This document shows positions 1-6,441 of a stretch of DNA of 8,418 nt, piece after piece. The stretch lies in contig CAJXPN010000127.1 of the NCBI GenBank assembly GCA_913058025.1, positions 1 through 8,418 on the forward strand. The letters are read 5' to 3'. The notes beneath the pieces are model-generated. The model was not told the DNA's origin and searched no databases. It saw only the letters and a program-made list of their open reading frames with translations. Positions within the stretch are counted from its first letter, which is position 1. Every line of letters starts with the position of its first letter. The DNA comes from an uncultured Myxococcales bacterium. GTDB lineage: Bacteria; Myxococcota_A; Bradymonadia; Bradymonadales; Bradymonadaceae. A program made the position numbers and the translations under genes.

Positions 1-2
1 CG

Positions 3-1355
3 CCAGGATCGGGCGCGAGCGTGCCCGCCGTGCCCGAGGCGAAGTCTTCGAAGAAGCCGGCGGCCCCCAAGACCAGCAGTAAGTCGAAGGGTAAGTCGAA
101 GGGCAAGGGCGCCCCCCCCGTGCTCCCGGCGGCCGCCGAGGCCAAGCCCTACGAGCCGACAGAGGACGAGACCGAGACGCTCGAGGTCTCACGCGTCGCG
201 AAGGGCAAGGGCGTCGAGCTCCAGGACCTGCTCACGACCGGCGAGGTCGGGCGCGACAAGGTCAAGGTCGGCTCGGTGCCCGAGCTCAAGCCCGAGCGCA
301 CCCAGACGACGCTCGCGCCCAAGCCCAAGCCTCCCGAGCCCGAGCAGAAGAGCAACACCGGCCTGATCATCGTGGGCCTGGTGCTCGCGCTCCTCGTCGT
401 GGGCGCGGTCGTGACGATGAGCGGCCCGAAGTCCAAGGATGTCGTCAAGCTCGGCGACGGCGCGGTCGTCGCCGGAGACAGCGTCCGCAAGGCGGACGGC
501 GTCGGCGCGAACACGAAGGTGATAGACCCTGTGAAGGCCACGGCCACCACCAACAACGCGACCCACAGCGGGACCAACGGCGCGCTCGCCTTGGTCGACG
601 TCGCGGCGATCGGGGCGGCTCAGGGCGAGGCGTCCAGGGACGTCGAGGATGGCCGCGCCAAGGGTGAGGTCGCGAGCGTCGCGGAGGCGAGCACCCTCGC
701 AGCCAACGCCGCGCCGGACCCGAGCGCCAATCCCGCGAAGGACCCCGCCGACTCGGTGGGGACCGCCGTCGGCCCCGACTCATCCAAGCCCCCGACGGTC
801 GATCCTCCCAAGACGGATCCCCCCAAGACCGACCCGCCCAAGGTCGACCCTCCCAAGGACGTCAAGACCACCAACGCTGCGACCGGGTGTCAGGCGGGGA
901 TGGTCCTCGTGAAGAGTAAGAAGTCGGGCAACACGTGTGTGGACCGCTACGAGTACCCCGGCAAGGGCTCGCCCAAGACGAACGTCTCATGGTTCGACGC
1001 CAAGAAGACCTGCGAGGGTCAGGGCAAGCGCCTGTGTGGCCTGAGCGAGTGGCGCCGCGCCTGCGGTTCGAAGTACCCGTACGGCAAGAAGTGGGACGCC
1101 AGCCGCTGCAACACCCAGGACGAGGACGAGTTCGAGAGGTCGATCGGAGGGGTCGGCAAGTTCAAGCGCTGTCGCAGCCGCTCGGGCGCCTACGACATGG
1201 TCGGCAACGTCCACGAGTGGGTCCTCGAGAAGAAGATCGCCGGCGGCGGCTTCGACTCCGGCGAGGACGTGGCCTCGTGCCGCTACGCGTCCTCGAAGGG
1301 GGCCTCGTCGAAGGCTGGTTACGTCGGCTTCAGGTGCTGCGCCGACCCGCGCTGA
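3..1355 (+). CDS. Membrane-anchored SUMF1 (FGE-like) domain protein, 5' partial; possible C-terminal part of a Ser/Thr kinase
   Basis: The frame is open from base 3 with no upstream stop. The first start codon in the window is GTG at 21, but it has no convincing Shine-Dalgarno and opens into a Lys/Pro/Ala-rich linker, so the gene probably begins before the window. Numbering from GTG 21: residues 1-110 are low-complexity and charged; 114-133 form one hydrophobic transmembrane helix; 134-285 are an Ala/Asp/Pro-rich stalk ending in four DPPK repeats; about 289-443 are a SUMF1/FGE-sulfatase-type domain. Diagnostic motifs are RLCGLSEWRRAC (337-348), GNVHEW (395-400) and the terminal GFRCC (436-440). 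The domain is Cys-rich, with 10 Cys from 290 to 440, suggesting a disulfide-stabilised extracytoplasmic fold. It is short for the family and I cannot identify the paired catalytic cysteines of true FGE, so a binding role is as likely as catalysis. Kinase-TM-SUMF1 fusions are known in myxobacteria; the kinase part here is inference only. purS follows 33 bp downstream. Confidence 0.75.
   Translation, partial: PGSGASVPAVPEAKSSKKPAAPKTSSKSKGKSKGKGAPPVLPAAAEAKPYEPTEDETETLEVSRVAKGKGVELQDLLTTGEVGRDKVKVGSVPELKPERTQTTLAPKPKPPEPEQKSNTGLIIVGLVLALLVVGAVVTMSGPKSKDVVKLGDGAVVAGDSVRKADGVGANTKVIDPVKATATTNNATHSGTNGALALVDVAAIGAAQGEASRDVEDGRAKGEVASVAEASTLAANAAPDPSANPAKDPADSVGTAVGPDSSKPPTVDPPKTDPPKTDPPKVDPPKDVKTTNAATGCQAGMVLVKSKKSGNTCVDRYEYPGKGSPKTNVSWFDAKKTCEGQGKRLCGLSEWRRACGSKYPYGKKWDASRCNTQDEDEFERSIGGVGKFKRCRSRSGAYDMVGNVHEWVLEKKIAGGGFDSGEDVASCRYASSKGASSKAGYVGFRCCADPR
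801..860 (+). repeat. Four tandem 15-bp units encoding DPPK(T/T/V/D)
   Basis: Four consecutive in-frame 15-bp units (801-815, 816-830, 831-845, 846-860) share the pattern GAYCC-CCCAAGR and encode Asp-Pro-Pro-Lys plus one variable residue. They form a rigid proline-rich stalk just before the SUMF1 domain. The copies differ at several positions, so the array is not recent. Unit number could vary between strains. Confidence 0.85.
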
Positions 1356-1375
1356 GCGGTTCCGTGTGGCCTCGC

Positions 1376-1381
1376 GAGGAG
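1376..1381 (+). promoter_or_regulatory. Shine-Dalgarno of purS
   Basis: GAGGAG lies 7 nt before the purS ATG and fixes its start. The 10-bp palindrome CCTCGCGAGG (1370-1379) overlaps it; in a sequence this GC-rich that may be chance. Confidence 0.7.
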
Positions 1382-1388
1382 TGCGTCG

Positions 1389-1634
1389 ATGACGACGGTG
1401 AGGATCCTGATCAGCAGCAAGGAGGGCGTGTTCGACCCGGAGGGCAAGGTCGTGCAGTCGGGGCTCGAGCGCCTGGGCTACGCGGGCGTGGCCCGGGTCC
1501 GGGTCGGGAAGGTGATCGAGCTCGAGCTCGACGCCACCGGCGACGAGCTCGCCGATCAGGTCGCCTCGATGTGCTCGGCGTTCCTGGTGAACCCCGTGAT
1601 CGAGGACTACTCCTTCGAGGTCGTCGAGGCGTGA
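1389..1634 (+). CDS. purS: Phosphoribosylformylglycinamidine synthase subunit PurS
   Basis: Small subunit of the three-part FGAM synthase (PurS-PurQ-PurL), which converts formylglycinamide ribonucleotide, ATP and glutamine to FGAM in the cytoplasm. PurS bridges PurQ and PurL and is needed for complex assembly and ammonia transfer. The 81-residue product has the usual family length (about 80-85) and aligns along its whole length with remembered PurS sequences: an N-terminal strand, SSKEGVFDPEGKVVQ (9-23), VRVGKVIELEL (37-47), then MCSAFLVNPVIEDYSFEV near the C-terminus. The ATG at 1389 has a good Shine-Dalgarno, GAGGAG at 1376-1381, 7 nt upstream. It lies 33 bp after the SUMF1 gene and 28 bp before purQ, so it is probably co-transcribed with purQ and perhaps with the upstream gene. 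No separate promoter could be recognised. Confidence 0.95.
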   Translation: MTTVRILISSKEGVFDPEGKVVQSGLERLGYAGVARVRVGKVIELELDATGDELADQVASMCSAFLVNPVIEDYSFEVVEA

Positions 1635-1662
1635 GCCTGACGCATACCGACATGAGGACGTG

Positions 1663-2355
1663 ATGGAGTTCGCGATCGTGCGGTTCCCCGGCTCGAACTG
1701 CGACCGGGACTGTGAGCACGTGATCACGCGAGTTCTGGGCGAGCGCGCCCGGTTCGTGTGGCATCAGGATCGAGACCTGGCTGGCGCCGACGCGGTGATC
1801 ATCCCGGGCGGGTTCTCGTACGGTGACTACCTGAGGGCTGGCGCGGTGGCGAAGCTCAGCCCGGTCATGGAGTCCGTGGCCGAGTTCGCGCGCGGCGGCG
1901 GCCCGGTGCTCGGGATCTGCAACGGGTTTCAGATCCTGCTCGAGTGCGGGCTCCTGCCAGGCGCGATGCTGAGGAACCGCTCGCTGGAGTTCGTGTGCAA
2001 GCACGTCCACGTACGCGCGGTGACCACGCGCGCGGCGTTCACGGGTGGCCTGGATGCCGGGGCGGTGCTTCGGATCCCCATCGCGCACGCGGAGGGCAAC
2101 TACACGCTCCCCGAGGGGCAGCTCGACGAGCTGCGCGCGAGGGATCAGGTCGTCTTCGAGTATTGCGGGCCAAGTGGGCAGGTGGGTGAGTCGTTCGATC
2201 CGAACGGCTCGATCGGCCACGTCGCGGGCGTGTGCAACGAGGCGGGGAACGTGCTCGGGATGATGCCTCACCCCGAGCGGGCGTCGGAGGCCGCGCTCGG
2301 CTCGACCGATGGCCTCGCGCTGTTCAGGAGCGCCGTCGACGCCGTCGCGGGCTGA
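1663..2355 (+). CDS. purQ: Phosphoribosylformylglycinamidine synthase subunit PurQ (glutaminase)
   Basis: Glutamine amidotransferase subunit of FGAM synthase; it hydrolyses glutamine and passes ammonia to PurL. It is a class I (triad) glutaminase of 230 residues, close to the usual length. Counting from ATG 1663, the nucleophile is Cys86 in GICNGFQ, and the His/Glu pair is His203 and Glu205 in PHPER. Other hallmarks are the opening FAIVRFPGSNCD, IIPGGFSYGDYLRAGA and the HAEGNY segment. A GTG at 1660 is directly in frame, but TGAGGA (1653-1658) sits 4 nt before ATG 1663 and only 1 nt before the GTG, and the ATG start places the nucleophile at position 86, as I recall for B. subtilis PurQ; ATG is therefore preferred. 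Its last 32 bp overlap, tail to tail, the end of the opposite-strand beta-helix gene. purL does not follow directly, unlike in common purSQL clusters. Confidence 0.96.
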   Translation: MEFAIVRFPGSNCDRDCEHVITRVLGERARFVWHQDRDLAGADAVIIPGGFSYGDYLRAGAVAKLSPVMESVAEFARGGGPVLGICNGFQILLECGLLPGAMLRNRSLEFVCKHVHVRAVTTRAAFTGGLDAGAVLRIPIAHAEGNYTLPEGQLDELRARDQVVFEYCGPSGQVGESFDPNGSIGHVAGVCNEAGNVLGMMPHPERASEAALGSTDGLALFRSAVDAVAG

Positions 2356-2434
2356 GGCCGAGCAGCGCCAATAGCGTGAGCGCTGCGCCGAAGGGCGCGG
2401 CGCCCGGAGGGGAAGCCTGCGCGCAGCCACACCC
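2324..2434 (-). other. MYXO-CTERM sorting signal region of the beta-helix gene
   Basis: Encodes residues 475-511 and the stop: Gly-Cys-Gly-Cys, a hydrophobic membrane helix and six consecutive arginines plus a terminal serine. In Myxococcota this tripartite tail marks proteins for processing after the conserved cysteine and for envelope anchoring. The arginine cluster and final helix residues are encoded antisense to the last codons of purQ. Confidence 0.85.
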
Positions 2435-3859
2435 GCGCTCTTCGATGGGCTTGCAGCAGTCCGGGCCGCCGGCGTCTGCGACGGGCGTGACGCCAGCGTC
2501 GTCTCCAGTCGCCCCAGAGTCGGGCTGCTCGCCCGCGTCTGCGCCCGCGCCTGCGTCTTCGCCCGTGCCCGCACCGGCGTCGGCTCCGGCGTCGCCCGCG
2601 CCGGCGTCCTCGCCCGGCTCGACAGTGCCGCCTCCGAGCGGGTGGGTCATGGTGGTGTCACAGGGCGAGTCGGTGAGGTACTCGACGGCGCCGATGTCGG
2701 GGGTCGCGTCGCGCCGCTGGCCGCAGTAGTCGGAGGTGGCGGCGGAGCCTGTGGCCGCGTCGACGAGCCGGGAGCCGTCGAGGAGTGAGAAGTCGAGCTC
2801 AGCGGGGTTTGCGAAGATGGCGTCGAAGTCGGCCGCGGAGAGCTGGTCGAGGTTGCCCGTGAGGGTGGCGGCGCCGCCGTCGCGCTCGCGGATGCGCCCC
2901 ATGAGGACGTTGTGGCGGATGGTCGCGGTGGTGGAGGCGAAGCGGGCGTCGATGCCGGAGGTGGCGTGGAGCGTGTTGTGCTCGACGACGACGTCCTTGC
3001 CCTCGTTGATGTAGACGCCGACGTCTGAGCACGACGAGATGATGTTGTGACGCATCACGCCGTTCTGGTGCTCGGGGTCGCAGATCTGGTCCTCGCAGAT
3101 CGGGTCTGGGCCGGTGCCGCCGCCGCCGAATGAGAGGCCCACGCGGACCTGCCCGGAGTGGAGCCGCGAGCACACGATGAGGTTGCGCTCGAAGACGCCA
3201 TCGCGCGAGTTGCCCTTGAGGAAGGCGGCGTAGGAGATGTTGTTGCCCTGGCCCTTGGCGAAGTCGTGGATGTAGTTCTCGCGGATGATCCATCGGCGCC
3301 CGCCGACTACGTCGATCGGCGTGACGGGGTTGGAGGTCTGGCGCGGAGCGTCCGAGAAGAACTCGTTCCCCTCGACGAGGACGTCGTCGGGGTAGACGTA
3401 TCGGTCCTGATCGCCCAGGGGTGAGCCGTTGCCCTTGATGTGGGCGTTGAAGTTCTTCGCCGTGTTGCCGCGCACCACGACACCGTCCGCGGCGCCGGTG
3501 ATGTGGAACGCGTGCTCGCAGGCCGAGTCGTCGGCGCAGACGCCGTGGATCGCGAGGTCCTCGACGCGCCAGTGTGGGCCGGTGATGTGGAAGCCCTCGG
3601 TGGTGTCGAACTCCACGACAGGGGAGGCGCCGTCCGCGGGACGCACGGTGATGGGGGCCTCGGCGGTGCCGCTCGCGTTGCAGCGGAGCTTCGAGCTCAG
3701 CCTGTAGGTCCCCGAGGAGAGCAGGATGACGTCGCCAGGGGACGCGGACTCGACGGCCGCGCGAAGCCCGTCTGCGTCGGCGACGGGGACGTCGGCGGCC
3801 GCCGCGAGCGCCGGGCAGGAGAGGGCGAGGAGCGTGAGGGCGGACAGTCTGGTGCGCAT
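2324..3859 (-). CDS. Secreted right-handed beta-helix protein with MYXO-CTERM sorting tail
   Basis: A 511-residue predicted surface protein. Residues 1-22 are a signal peptide (MRTR, hydrophobic core, AAA region), probably cleaved near 20-22. Residues 27-53 (AVESASPGDVILLSSGTY) and 64-100 (GTAEAPITVRPADG) resemble the first coils of PL6/chondroitinase-B-like beta-helix proteins. About 90-335 contain repeated strand-turn units typical of right-handed beta-helices (VVVRGNTAKN, VLVEGNEF, IIRENYIHDF, GVFERNLI, GVMRHNII, VVVEHNTLH, ATIRHNVL), and DIGAVEY (388-394) closes the domain, as often seen in such proteins. Residues 411-466 are a D/A/G-rich stalk. The tail is GCGC (476-479), a hydrophobic helix (about 489-503) and six Arg (505-510). 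This layout is the MYXO-CTERM signal processed by a myxosortase. A polysaccharide substrate is plausible, but I cannot place the catalytic residues, so enzyme activity is unproven. ATG at 3859-3857 is preceded by AGAGAG on the minus strand (3870-3865), 5 nt away. Confidence 0.88.
   Translation of the reverse strand: MRTRLSALTLLALSCPALAAAADVPVADADGLRAAVESASPGDVILLSSGTYRLSSKLRCNASGTAEAPITVRPADGASPVVEFDTTEGFHITGPHWRVEDLAIHGVCADDSACEHAFHITGAADGVVVRGNTAKNFNAHIKGNGSPLGDQDRYVYPDDVLVEGNEFFSDAPRQTSNPVTPIDVVGGRRWIIRENYIHDFAKGQGNNISYAAFLKGNSRDGVFERNLIVCSRLHSGQVRVGLSFGGGGTGPDPICEDQICDPEHQNGVMRHNIISSCSDVGVYINEGKDVVVEHNTLHATSGIDARFASTTATIRHNVLMGRIRERDGGAATLTGNLDQLSAADFDAIFANPAELDFSLLDGSRLVDAATGSAATSDYCGQRRDATPDIGAVEYLTDSPCDTTMTHPLGGGTVEPGEDAGAGDAGADAGAGTGEDAGAGADAGEQPDSGATGDDAGVTPVADAGGPDCCKPIEERGCGCAQASPPGAAPFGAALTLLALLGLSPRRRRRRS
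2462..2629 (-). repeat. Low-complexity D/A/G-rich stalk coding sequence
   Basis: Degenerate short-period repeat of Asp-Ala-Gly and Gly-Ala codons, encoding residues 411-466 between the beta-helix domain and the sorting tail. It probably acts as a flexible acidic spacer holding the domain off the membrane. Such tracts change length easily and are also prone to assembly error. Confidence 0.75.
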
Positions 3860-3952
3860 GGGAACTCTCTTTGAGGCGTCGTGTCGTCGAAACGAGTCCA
3901 GCGTATCAGACGGTGAAGTGGAGTGCCTCGTGAGCCTGACCGCCTGTGCGGC

Positions 3953-4036
3953 CTTCTACGGGCCTTCGAGAGGGTGTTCGCTGTCCCTTTGCTTCATGCT
4001 TTCCAAACACCCTCCGAGAACGATCGCCTGTAGAAG
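3953..4036. repeat. Nested inverted repeat (7-bp outer, 9-bp inner arms)
   Basis: The outer arms CTTCTAC (3953-3959) and GTAGAAG (4030-4036) and the inner arms GAGGGTGTT (3970-3978) and AACACCCTC (4006-4014) are perfect complements around a 27-nt loop, with imperfect pairing between them. As RNA this could fold into an interrupted stem-loop in either direction. As DNA the arms could be regulator half-sites. The function is unknown. Confidence 0.5.
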
Positions 4037-4076
4037 TGCCTTCGACAGCGAAGAAGCGCGTCGCGTAGTCTACAGG
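4027..4076. repeat. Second inverted repeat enclosing a small hairpin, followed by a T7 tract
   Basis: CCTGTAG (4027-4033) pairs with CTACAGG (4070-4076) and encloses the hairpin CTTCG-ACAG-CGAAG (4040-4053). The left arm shares bases 4030-4033 with the outer arm of the preceding repeat, so the two structures cannot form at once. Seven T's follow at 4090-4096, directly after GGGCCC, but 13 nt beyond the stem. This spacing is poor for a standard intrinsic terminator. Confidence 0.45.
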
Positions 4077-4153
4077 AGCGTTGGGGCCCTTTTTTTGCTG
4101 GCAAGGGACTCCTGGTGCTCGCCTCATGCCAACCCAGATACACGGTGACTCAC

Positions 4154-6391
4154 ATGCGAACGCGCGCCCTCTTGTTCCTGATGCTCTCCTGCGTCGCGTG
4201 TGCGTCGACACCAGCACCGACGCGTGCGCCAGCCGAGGTAGAGCCAGTGAGCCTCACCTCGGCCACGCCAGACCGCGCGAGTGATGTCCCCGCGGCGCCT
4301 CCTTTGGCGGCGCCCGCGGAGCTGCTTCCGTTGTTCGAACGCGGCGACGTGTTCGCCGTGTTGAGGTTCCGAGGAGCGAGCGCTTGGTCCGAGCTCGCCC
4401 CCGTGGTCGAGAGGCTGGATGTCGGACAGTTCGATGGCCGGTTGGGTGAGCTGCTCGATGCGTTCGTCAAGCGCGGCCCGGTAGGTGCGCTTGGTTTGCT
4501 CGATGCGCAGACCTCCGTGTCGCTCCAGCAGATCATGGAGGGGATCGATCCCGATCGAGACTTCTACATGTCGTTGCAGCTGAACGTGTACCCGCGCCTC
4601 GCCTCTCCGCTCCGCTTCGCGTTCCCGTTCGCGGCGGTGCCCGAGGGGGACCGTGCGATCGTGCGCTACACCATCATGCTCCCCTCTTCCGATCCCGAGG
4701 CCCTCGCGCGTGCCATGACCGGCGTTGCAGGCTCCTACACGGTCGAGGCGCTGCCCTCATACGTCGTGCTCAGCAAGGCACGCGAAAAGGGCGCTCAGAT
4801 GCTCCCTGCGCGACCCATGGCGCCGTCGGCGGCGTCCGCGGAGTTCTTCGACAGCGACATCGTGCTGTCGGCCTATGCGCCTCAGGAGGGGCTCGCGCGC
4901 TTGAGTGTCCTGCGCGCGATGGATGAGAGCTGGGACTCGCTCGACAGGGCCTCCGCCGAGTTCGTCCCCATCATGCTGTTGAAGACGCTCGTACTCGGGG
5001 CTGACGCAGCGAACGACATGGCCCCTTTGCGGCGCGAGTTCGAGGCCCACGCCGTGTCCGTGAAGGCTGCGGGGGAGACGCTCGTGATCGAGAGCGCGCA
5101 CGCGCACACGGCGCTGGGCCGGGAGTTCGCTGGCCTCATGACTGCGCCGAGCTCGGCGCTCATGCTGCCCACGCTCACGCCGCCTGGGGGGCGCGTTTGG
5201 TTTCGAGGCGACGTCTCGATGAACACCGCGCGCTTGCGCGCCAGCATGGACACCCCCGCGAGGCGCGCGCGCGTGTCTCGGGGCGGCCCGAGTATGTTCC
5301 GAGGCGACACGCTCGCGGCCTGCATGGCGTACGTGATCGAGCGCGACGTGAGTCTCTCGGGGGGCGTCATCGAGTGCCTCGAGTCCGTCGAGGGCTGGGC
5401 AGGCTCAAGGCCTTACGCTGCCCGGGTATTGGCCTGGGGTCTCGGTGGCACCGACGTCGCCGCGCTCGTCGCCTTCGAGGGCGACGCCGCAGAGGCCGCG
5501 CGCGTCGAGGCGATGTGGGGCGATGGGCAGTGGGTGCGTGGCATGAAGGTGAACGACGACGGCACCTTCGTGCTGATCATCTCTCCTGGCAAAGCCAGCT
5601 TCGGGCCGGACGCGCCGTTCGAGCCAGCGCGCGCCGACGTGTTCATCGATCTGGCGCGAGGTCAGCCGCCTTCTCCGGGCGCGCTCCAGGGTGTCCTGGG
5701 GGCTTCGGTCGAGGTGTCTCGCCCCGCCACGTACGCGAGGATGACACTCGGTGAGGAACTCGGGCGCTTCTCCCCCGAGGTCGTCGCCGGTGCGTTCGCG
5801 GCCCCGTCGGAGGCCGCGTGCCATGCTCGCCTGCATGAGCTGACGTGGGACATCTCTCAATGGGTCATGGGTCTGGAGAGGCTCGTGCCCGAGGAGCGCT
5901 TCGAGGTCGTGCGTTCGAAAGGGGACCTGTGGCTGAAGGACCTCGAGGTTTCGATCGCGGAGTGCGTCGAGGTGGTGCCGGGTGATGAGGACGAGTACGC
6001 GCGCGTCCTGGCGGGAGGCTACTTCATGGTCGCGCTGGCGAACCTCAGCTACAAAGAGCGCGAGCGCTCCGCGAGGTACTTCGCGCGCGCCTGTTCGCTG
6101 GGTGACGACCTCGCGTGCGGGGACGCCAACGCGCACTGGGCGCTCGAGCGTTGCCTCGAGCCGTACTACCTCGAGCGCGCGAGCGCGGCGAGCGACATCC
6201 GACGAGGAGAGCCGCTGAGTCTGGAGCTCGTGGACTTCGTGTGCGTGACGGCGAACGCGGCCGCAGAGGTCGGAGCGTGGAGCCGCGCGCAAGTAGAGGA
6301 GAACCTCGGCCGCGCCTCCGCGGCGGACGTCTCGCGAGGGCAGAAGCTAGGCGCGAGCCAGTGGTATGGCGGCGCAGGCGATGCAGATTGA
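4154..6391 (+). CDS. Large predicted lipoprotein of unknown function with a C-terminal Sel1-like segment
   Basis: A 745-residue protein that I do not recognise as a named family. ATG 4154 is chosen over the in-frame GTG at 4115 because it begins a clean lipoprotein signal, MRTRALLFLMLSCVACAS, with acylation candidates Cys12 or Cys15, and GGTGA (4144-4148) lies 5 nt upstream. Neither lipobox is textbook. Residues 18-55 are a Pro/Ala/Thr-rich tether. About 57-600 are a mixed alpha/beta region without catalytic motifs that I can name. Residues 614-660 form helices with SARYFARACSLGDDLACGDAN (639-659), resembling a Sel1/TPR-like repeat often used for protein contacts; a single copy is visible. 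Cys647 and Cys655 lie in it. Expected location: periplasmic face of the inner or outer membrane. It diverges from the beta-helix gene and ends 50 bp before purL, so both may share a transcript despite unrelated roles. Frame and codon pattern are consistent with a real gene throughout. Confidence 0.82.
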   Translation: MRTRALLFLMLSCVACASTPAPTRAPAEVEPVSLTSATPDRASDVPAAPPLAAPAELLPLFERGDVFAVLRFRGASAWSELAPVVERLDVGQFDGRLGELLDAFVKRGPVGALGLLDAQTSVSLQQIMEGIDPDRDFYMSLQLNVYPRLASPLRFAFPFAAVPEGDRAIVRYTIMLPSSDPEALARAMTGVAGSYTVEALPSYVVLSKAREKGAQMLPARPMAPSAASAEFFDSDIVLSAYAPQEGLARLSVLRAMDESWDSLDRASAEFVPIMLLKTLVLGADAANDMAPLRREFEAHAVSVKAAGETLVIESAHAHTALGREFAGLMTAPSSALMLPTLTPPGGRVWFRGDVSMNTARLRASMDTPARRARVSRGGPSMFRGDTLAACMAYVIERDVSLSGGVIECLESVEGWAGSRPYAARVLAWGLGGTDVAALVAFEGDAAEAARVEAMWGDGQWVRGMKVNDDGTFVLIISPGKASFGPDAPFEPARADVFIDLARGQPPSPGALQGVLGASVEVSRPATYARMTLGEELGRFSPEVVAGAFAAPSEAACHARLHELTWDISQWVMGLERLVPEERFEVVRSKGDLWLKDLEVSIAECVEVVPGDEDEYARVLAGGYFMVALANLSYKERERSARYFARACSLGDDLACGDANAHWALERCLEPYYLERASAASDIRRGEPLSLELVDFVCVTANAAAEVGAWSRAQVEENLGRASAADVSRGQKLGASQWYGGAGDAD

Positions 6392-6430
6392 GCGGCGCGG
6401 GCGGTCAGGTCGGGCAGGGGCCGGCTTCGA

Positions 6431-6436
6431 GGGAGG
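6431..6436 (+). promoter_or_regulatory. Shine-Dalgarno that decides the purL TTG start
   Basis: GGGAGG sits 5 nt before TTG 6442. No ATG or GTG nearby gives both good spacing and the expected PurL N-terminus, so this site supports the rare start codon. Confidence 0.7.
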
Positions 6437-6441
6437 TCGCG

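Larger units (their letters stand above)
3860..4153. other. Divergent intergenic region, less GC-rich than flanking genes
   Basis: The 294 bp between the divergent beta-helix and lipoprotein genes hold no convincing coding sequence; the reading frames crossing it extend from shadows of the neighbours. It must carry the promoters of both genes, but no clear -35/-10 pair could be picked on either strand. It contains the inverted repeats and T tract listed separately. GGTGA (4144-4148) gives a modest ribosome binding site for the lipoprotein gene. Confidence 0.7.

Noticed and set aside
1370..1379. Perfect 10-bp palindrome CCTCGCGAGG before purS as an operator
   Set aside because: Short CG-rich palindromes are common by chance at this base composition, and no second copy is seen before the other pur genes.
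935..1663. Long Arg/Gly-rich frame spanning the SUMF1 domain and purS
   Set aside because: It overlaps two well-supported genes in another frame and has the Arg-rich composition typical of GC-rich shadow frames.
1411..2574. Long antisense frame across purS and purQ
   Set aside because: The opposite strand encodes two clear purine genes, and the antisense product is low-complexity Arg/Ala/His-rich with no domain.
2441..2640. Short-period GC-rich repeats as a possible CRISPR or regulatory array
   Set aside because: They are degenerate, in frame, and explained by the D/A/G-rich stalk codons of the minus-strand gene.
4084..4096. GGGCCC plus T7 as an intrinsic terminator
   Set aside because: GGGCCC has no loop and cannot form the hairpin, the nearest stem ends 13 nt earlier, and no plus-strand gene precedes it to be terminated.
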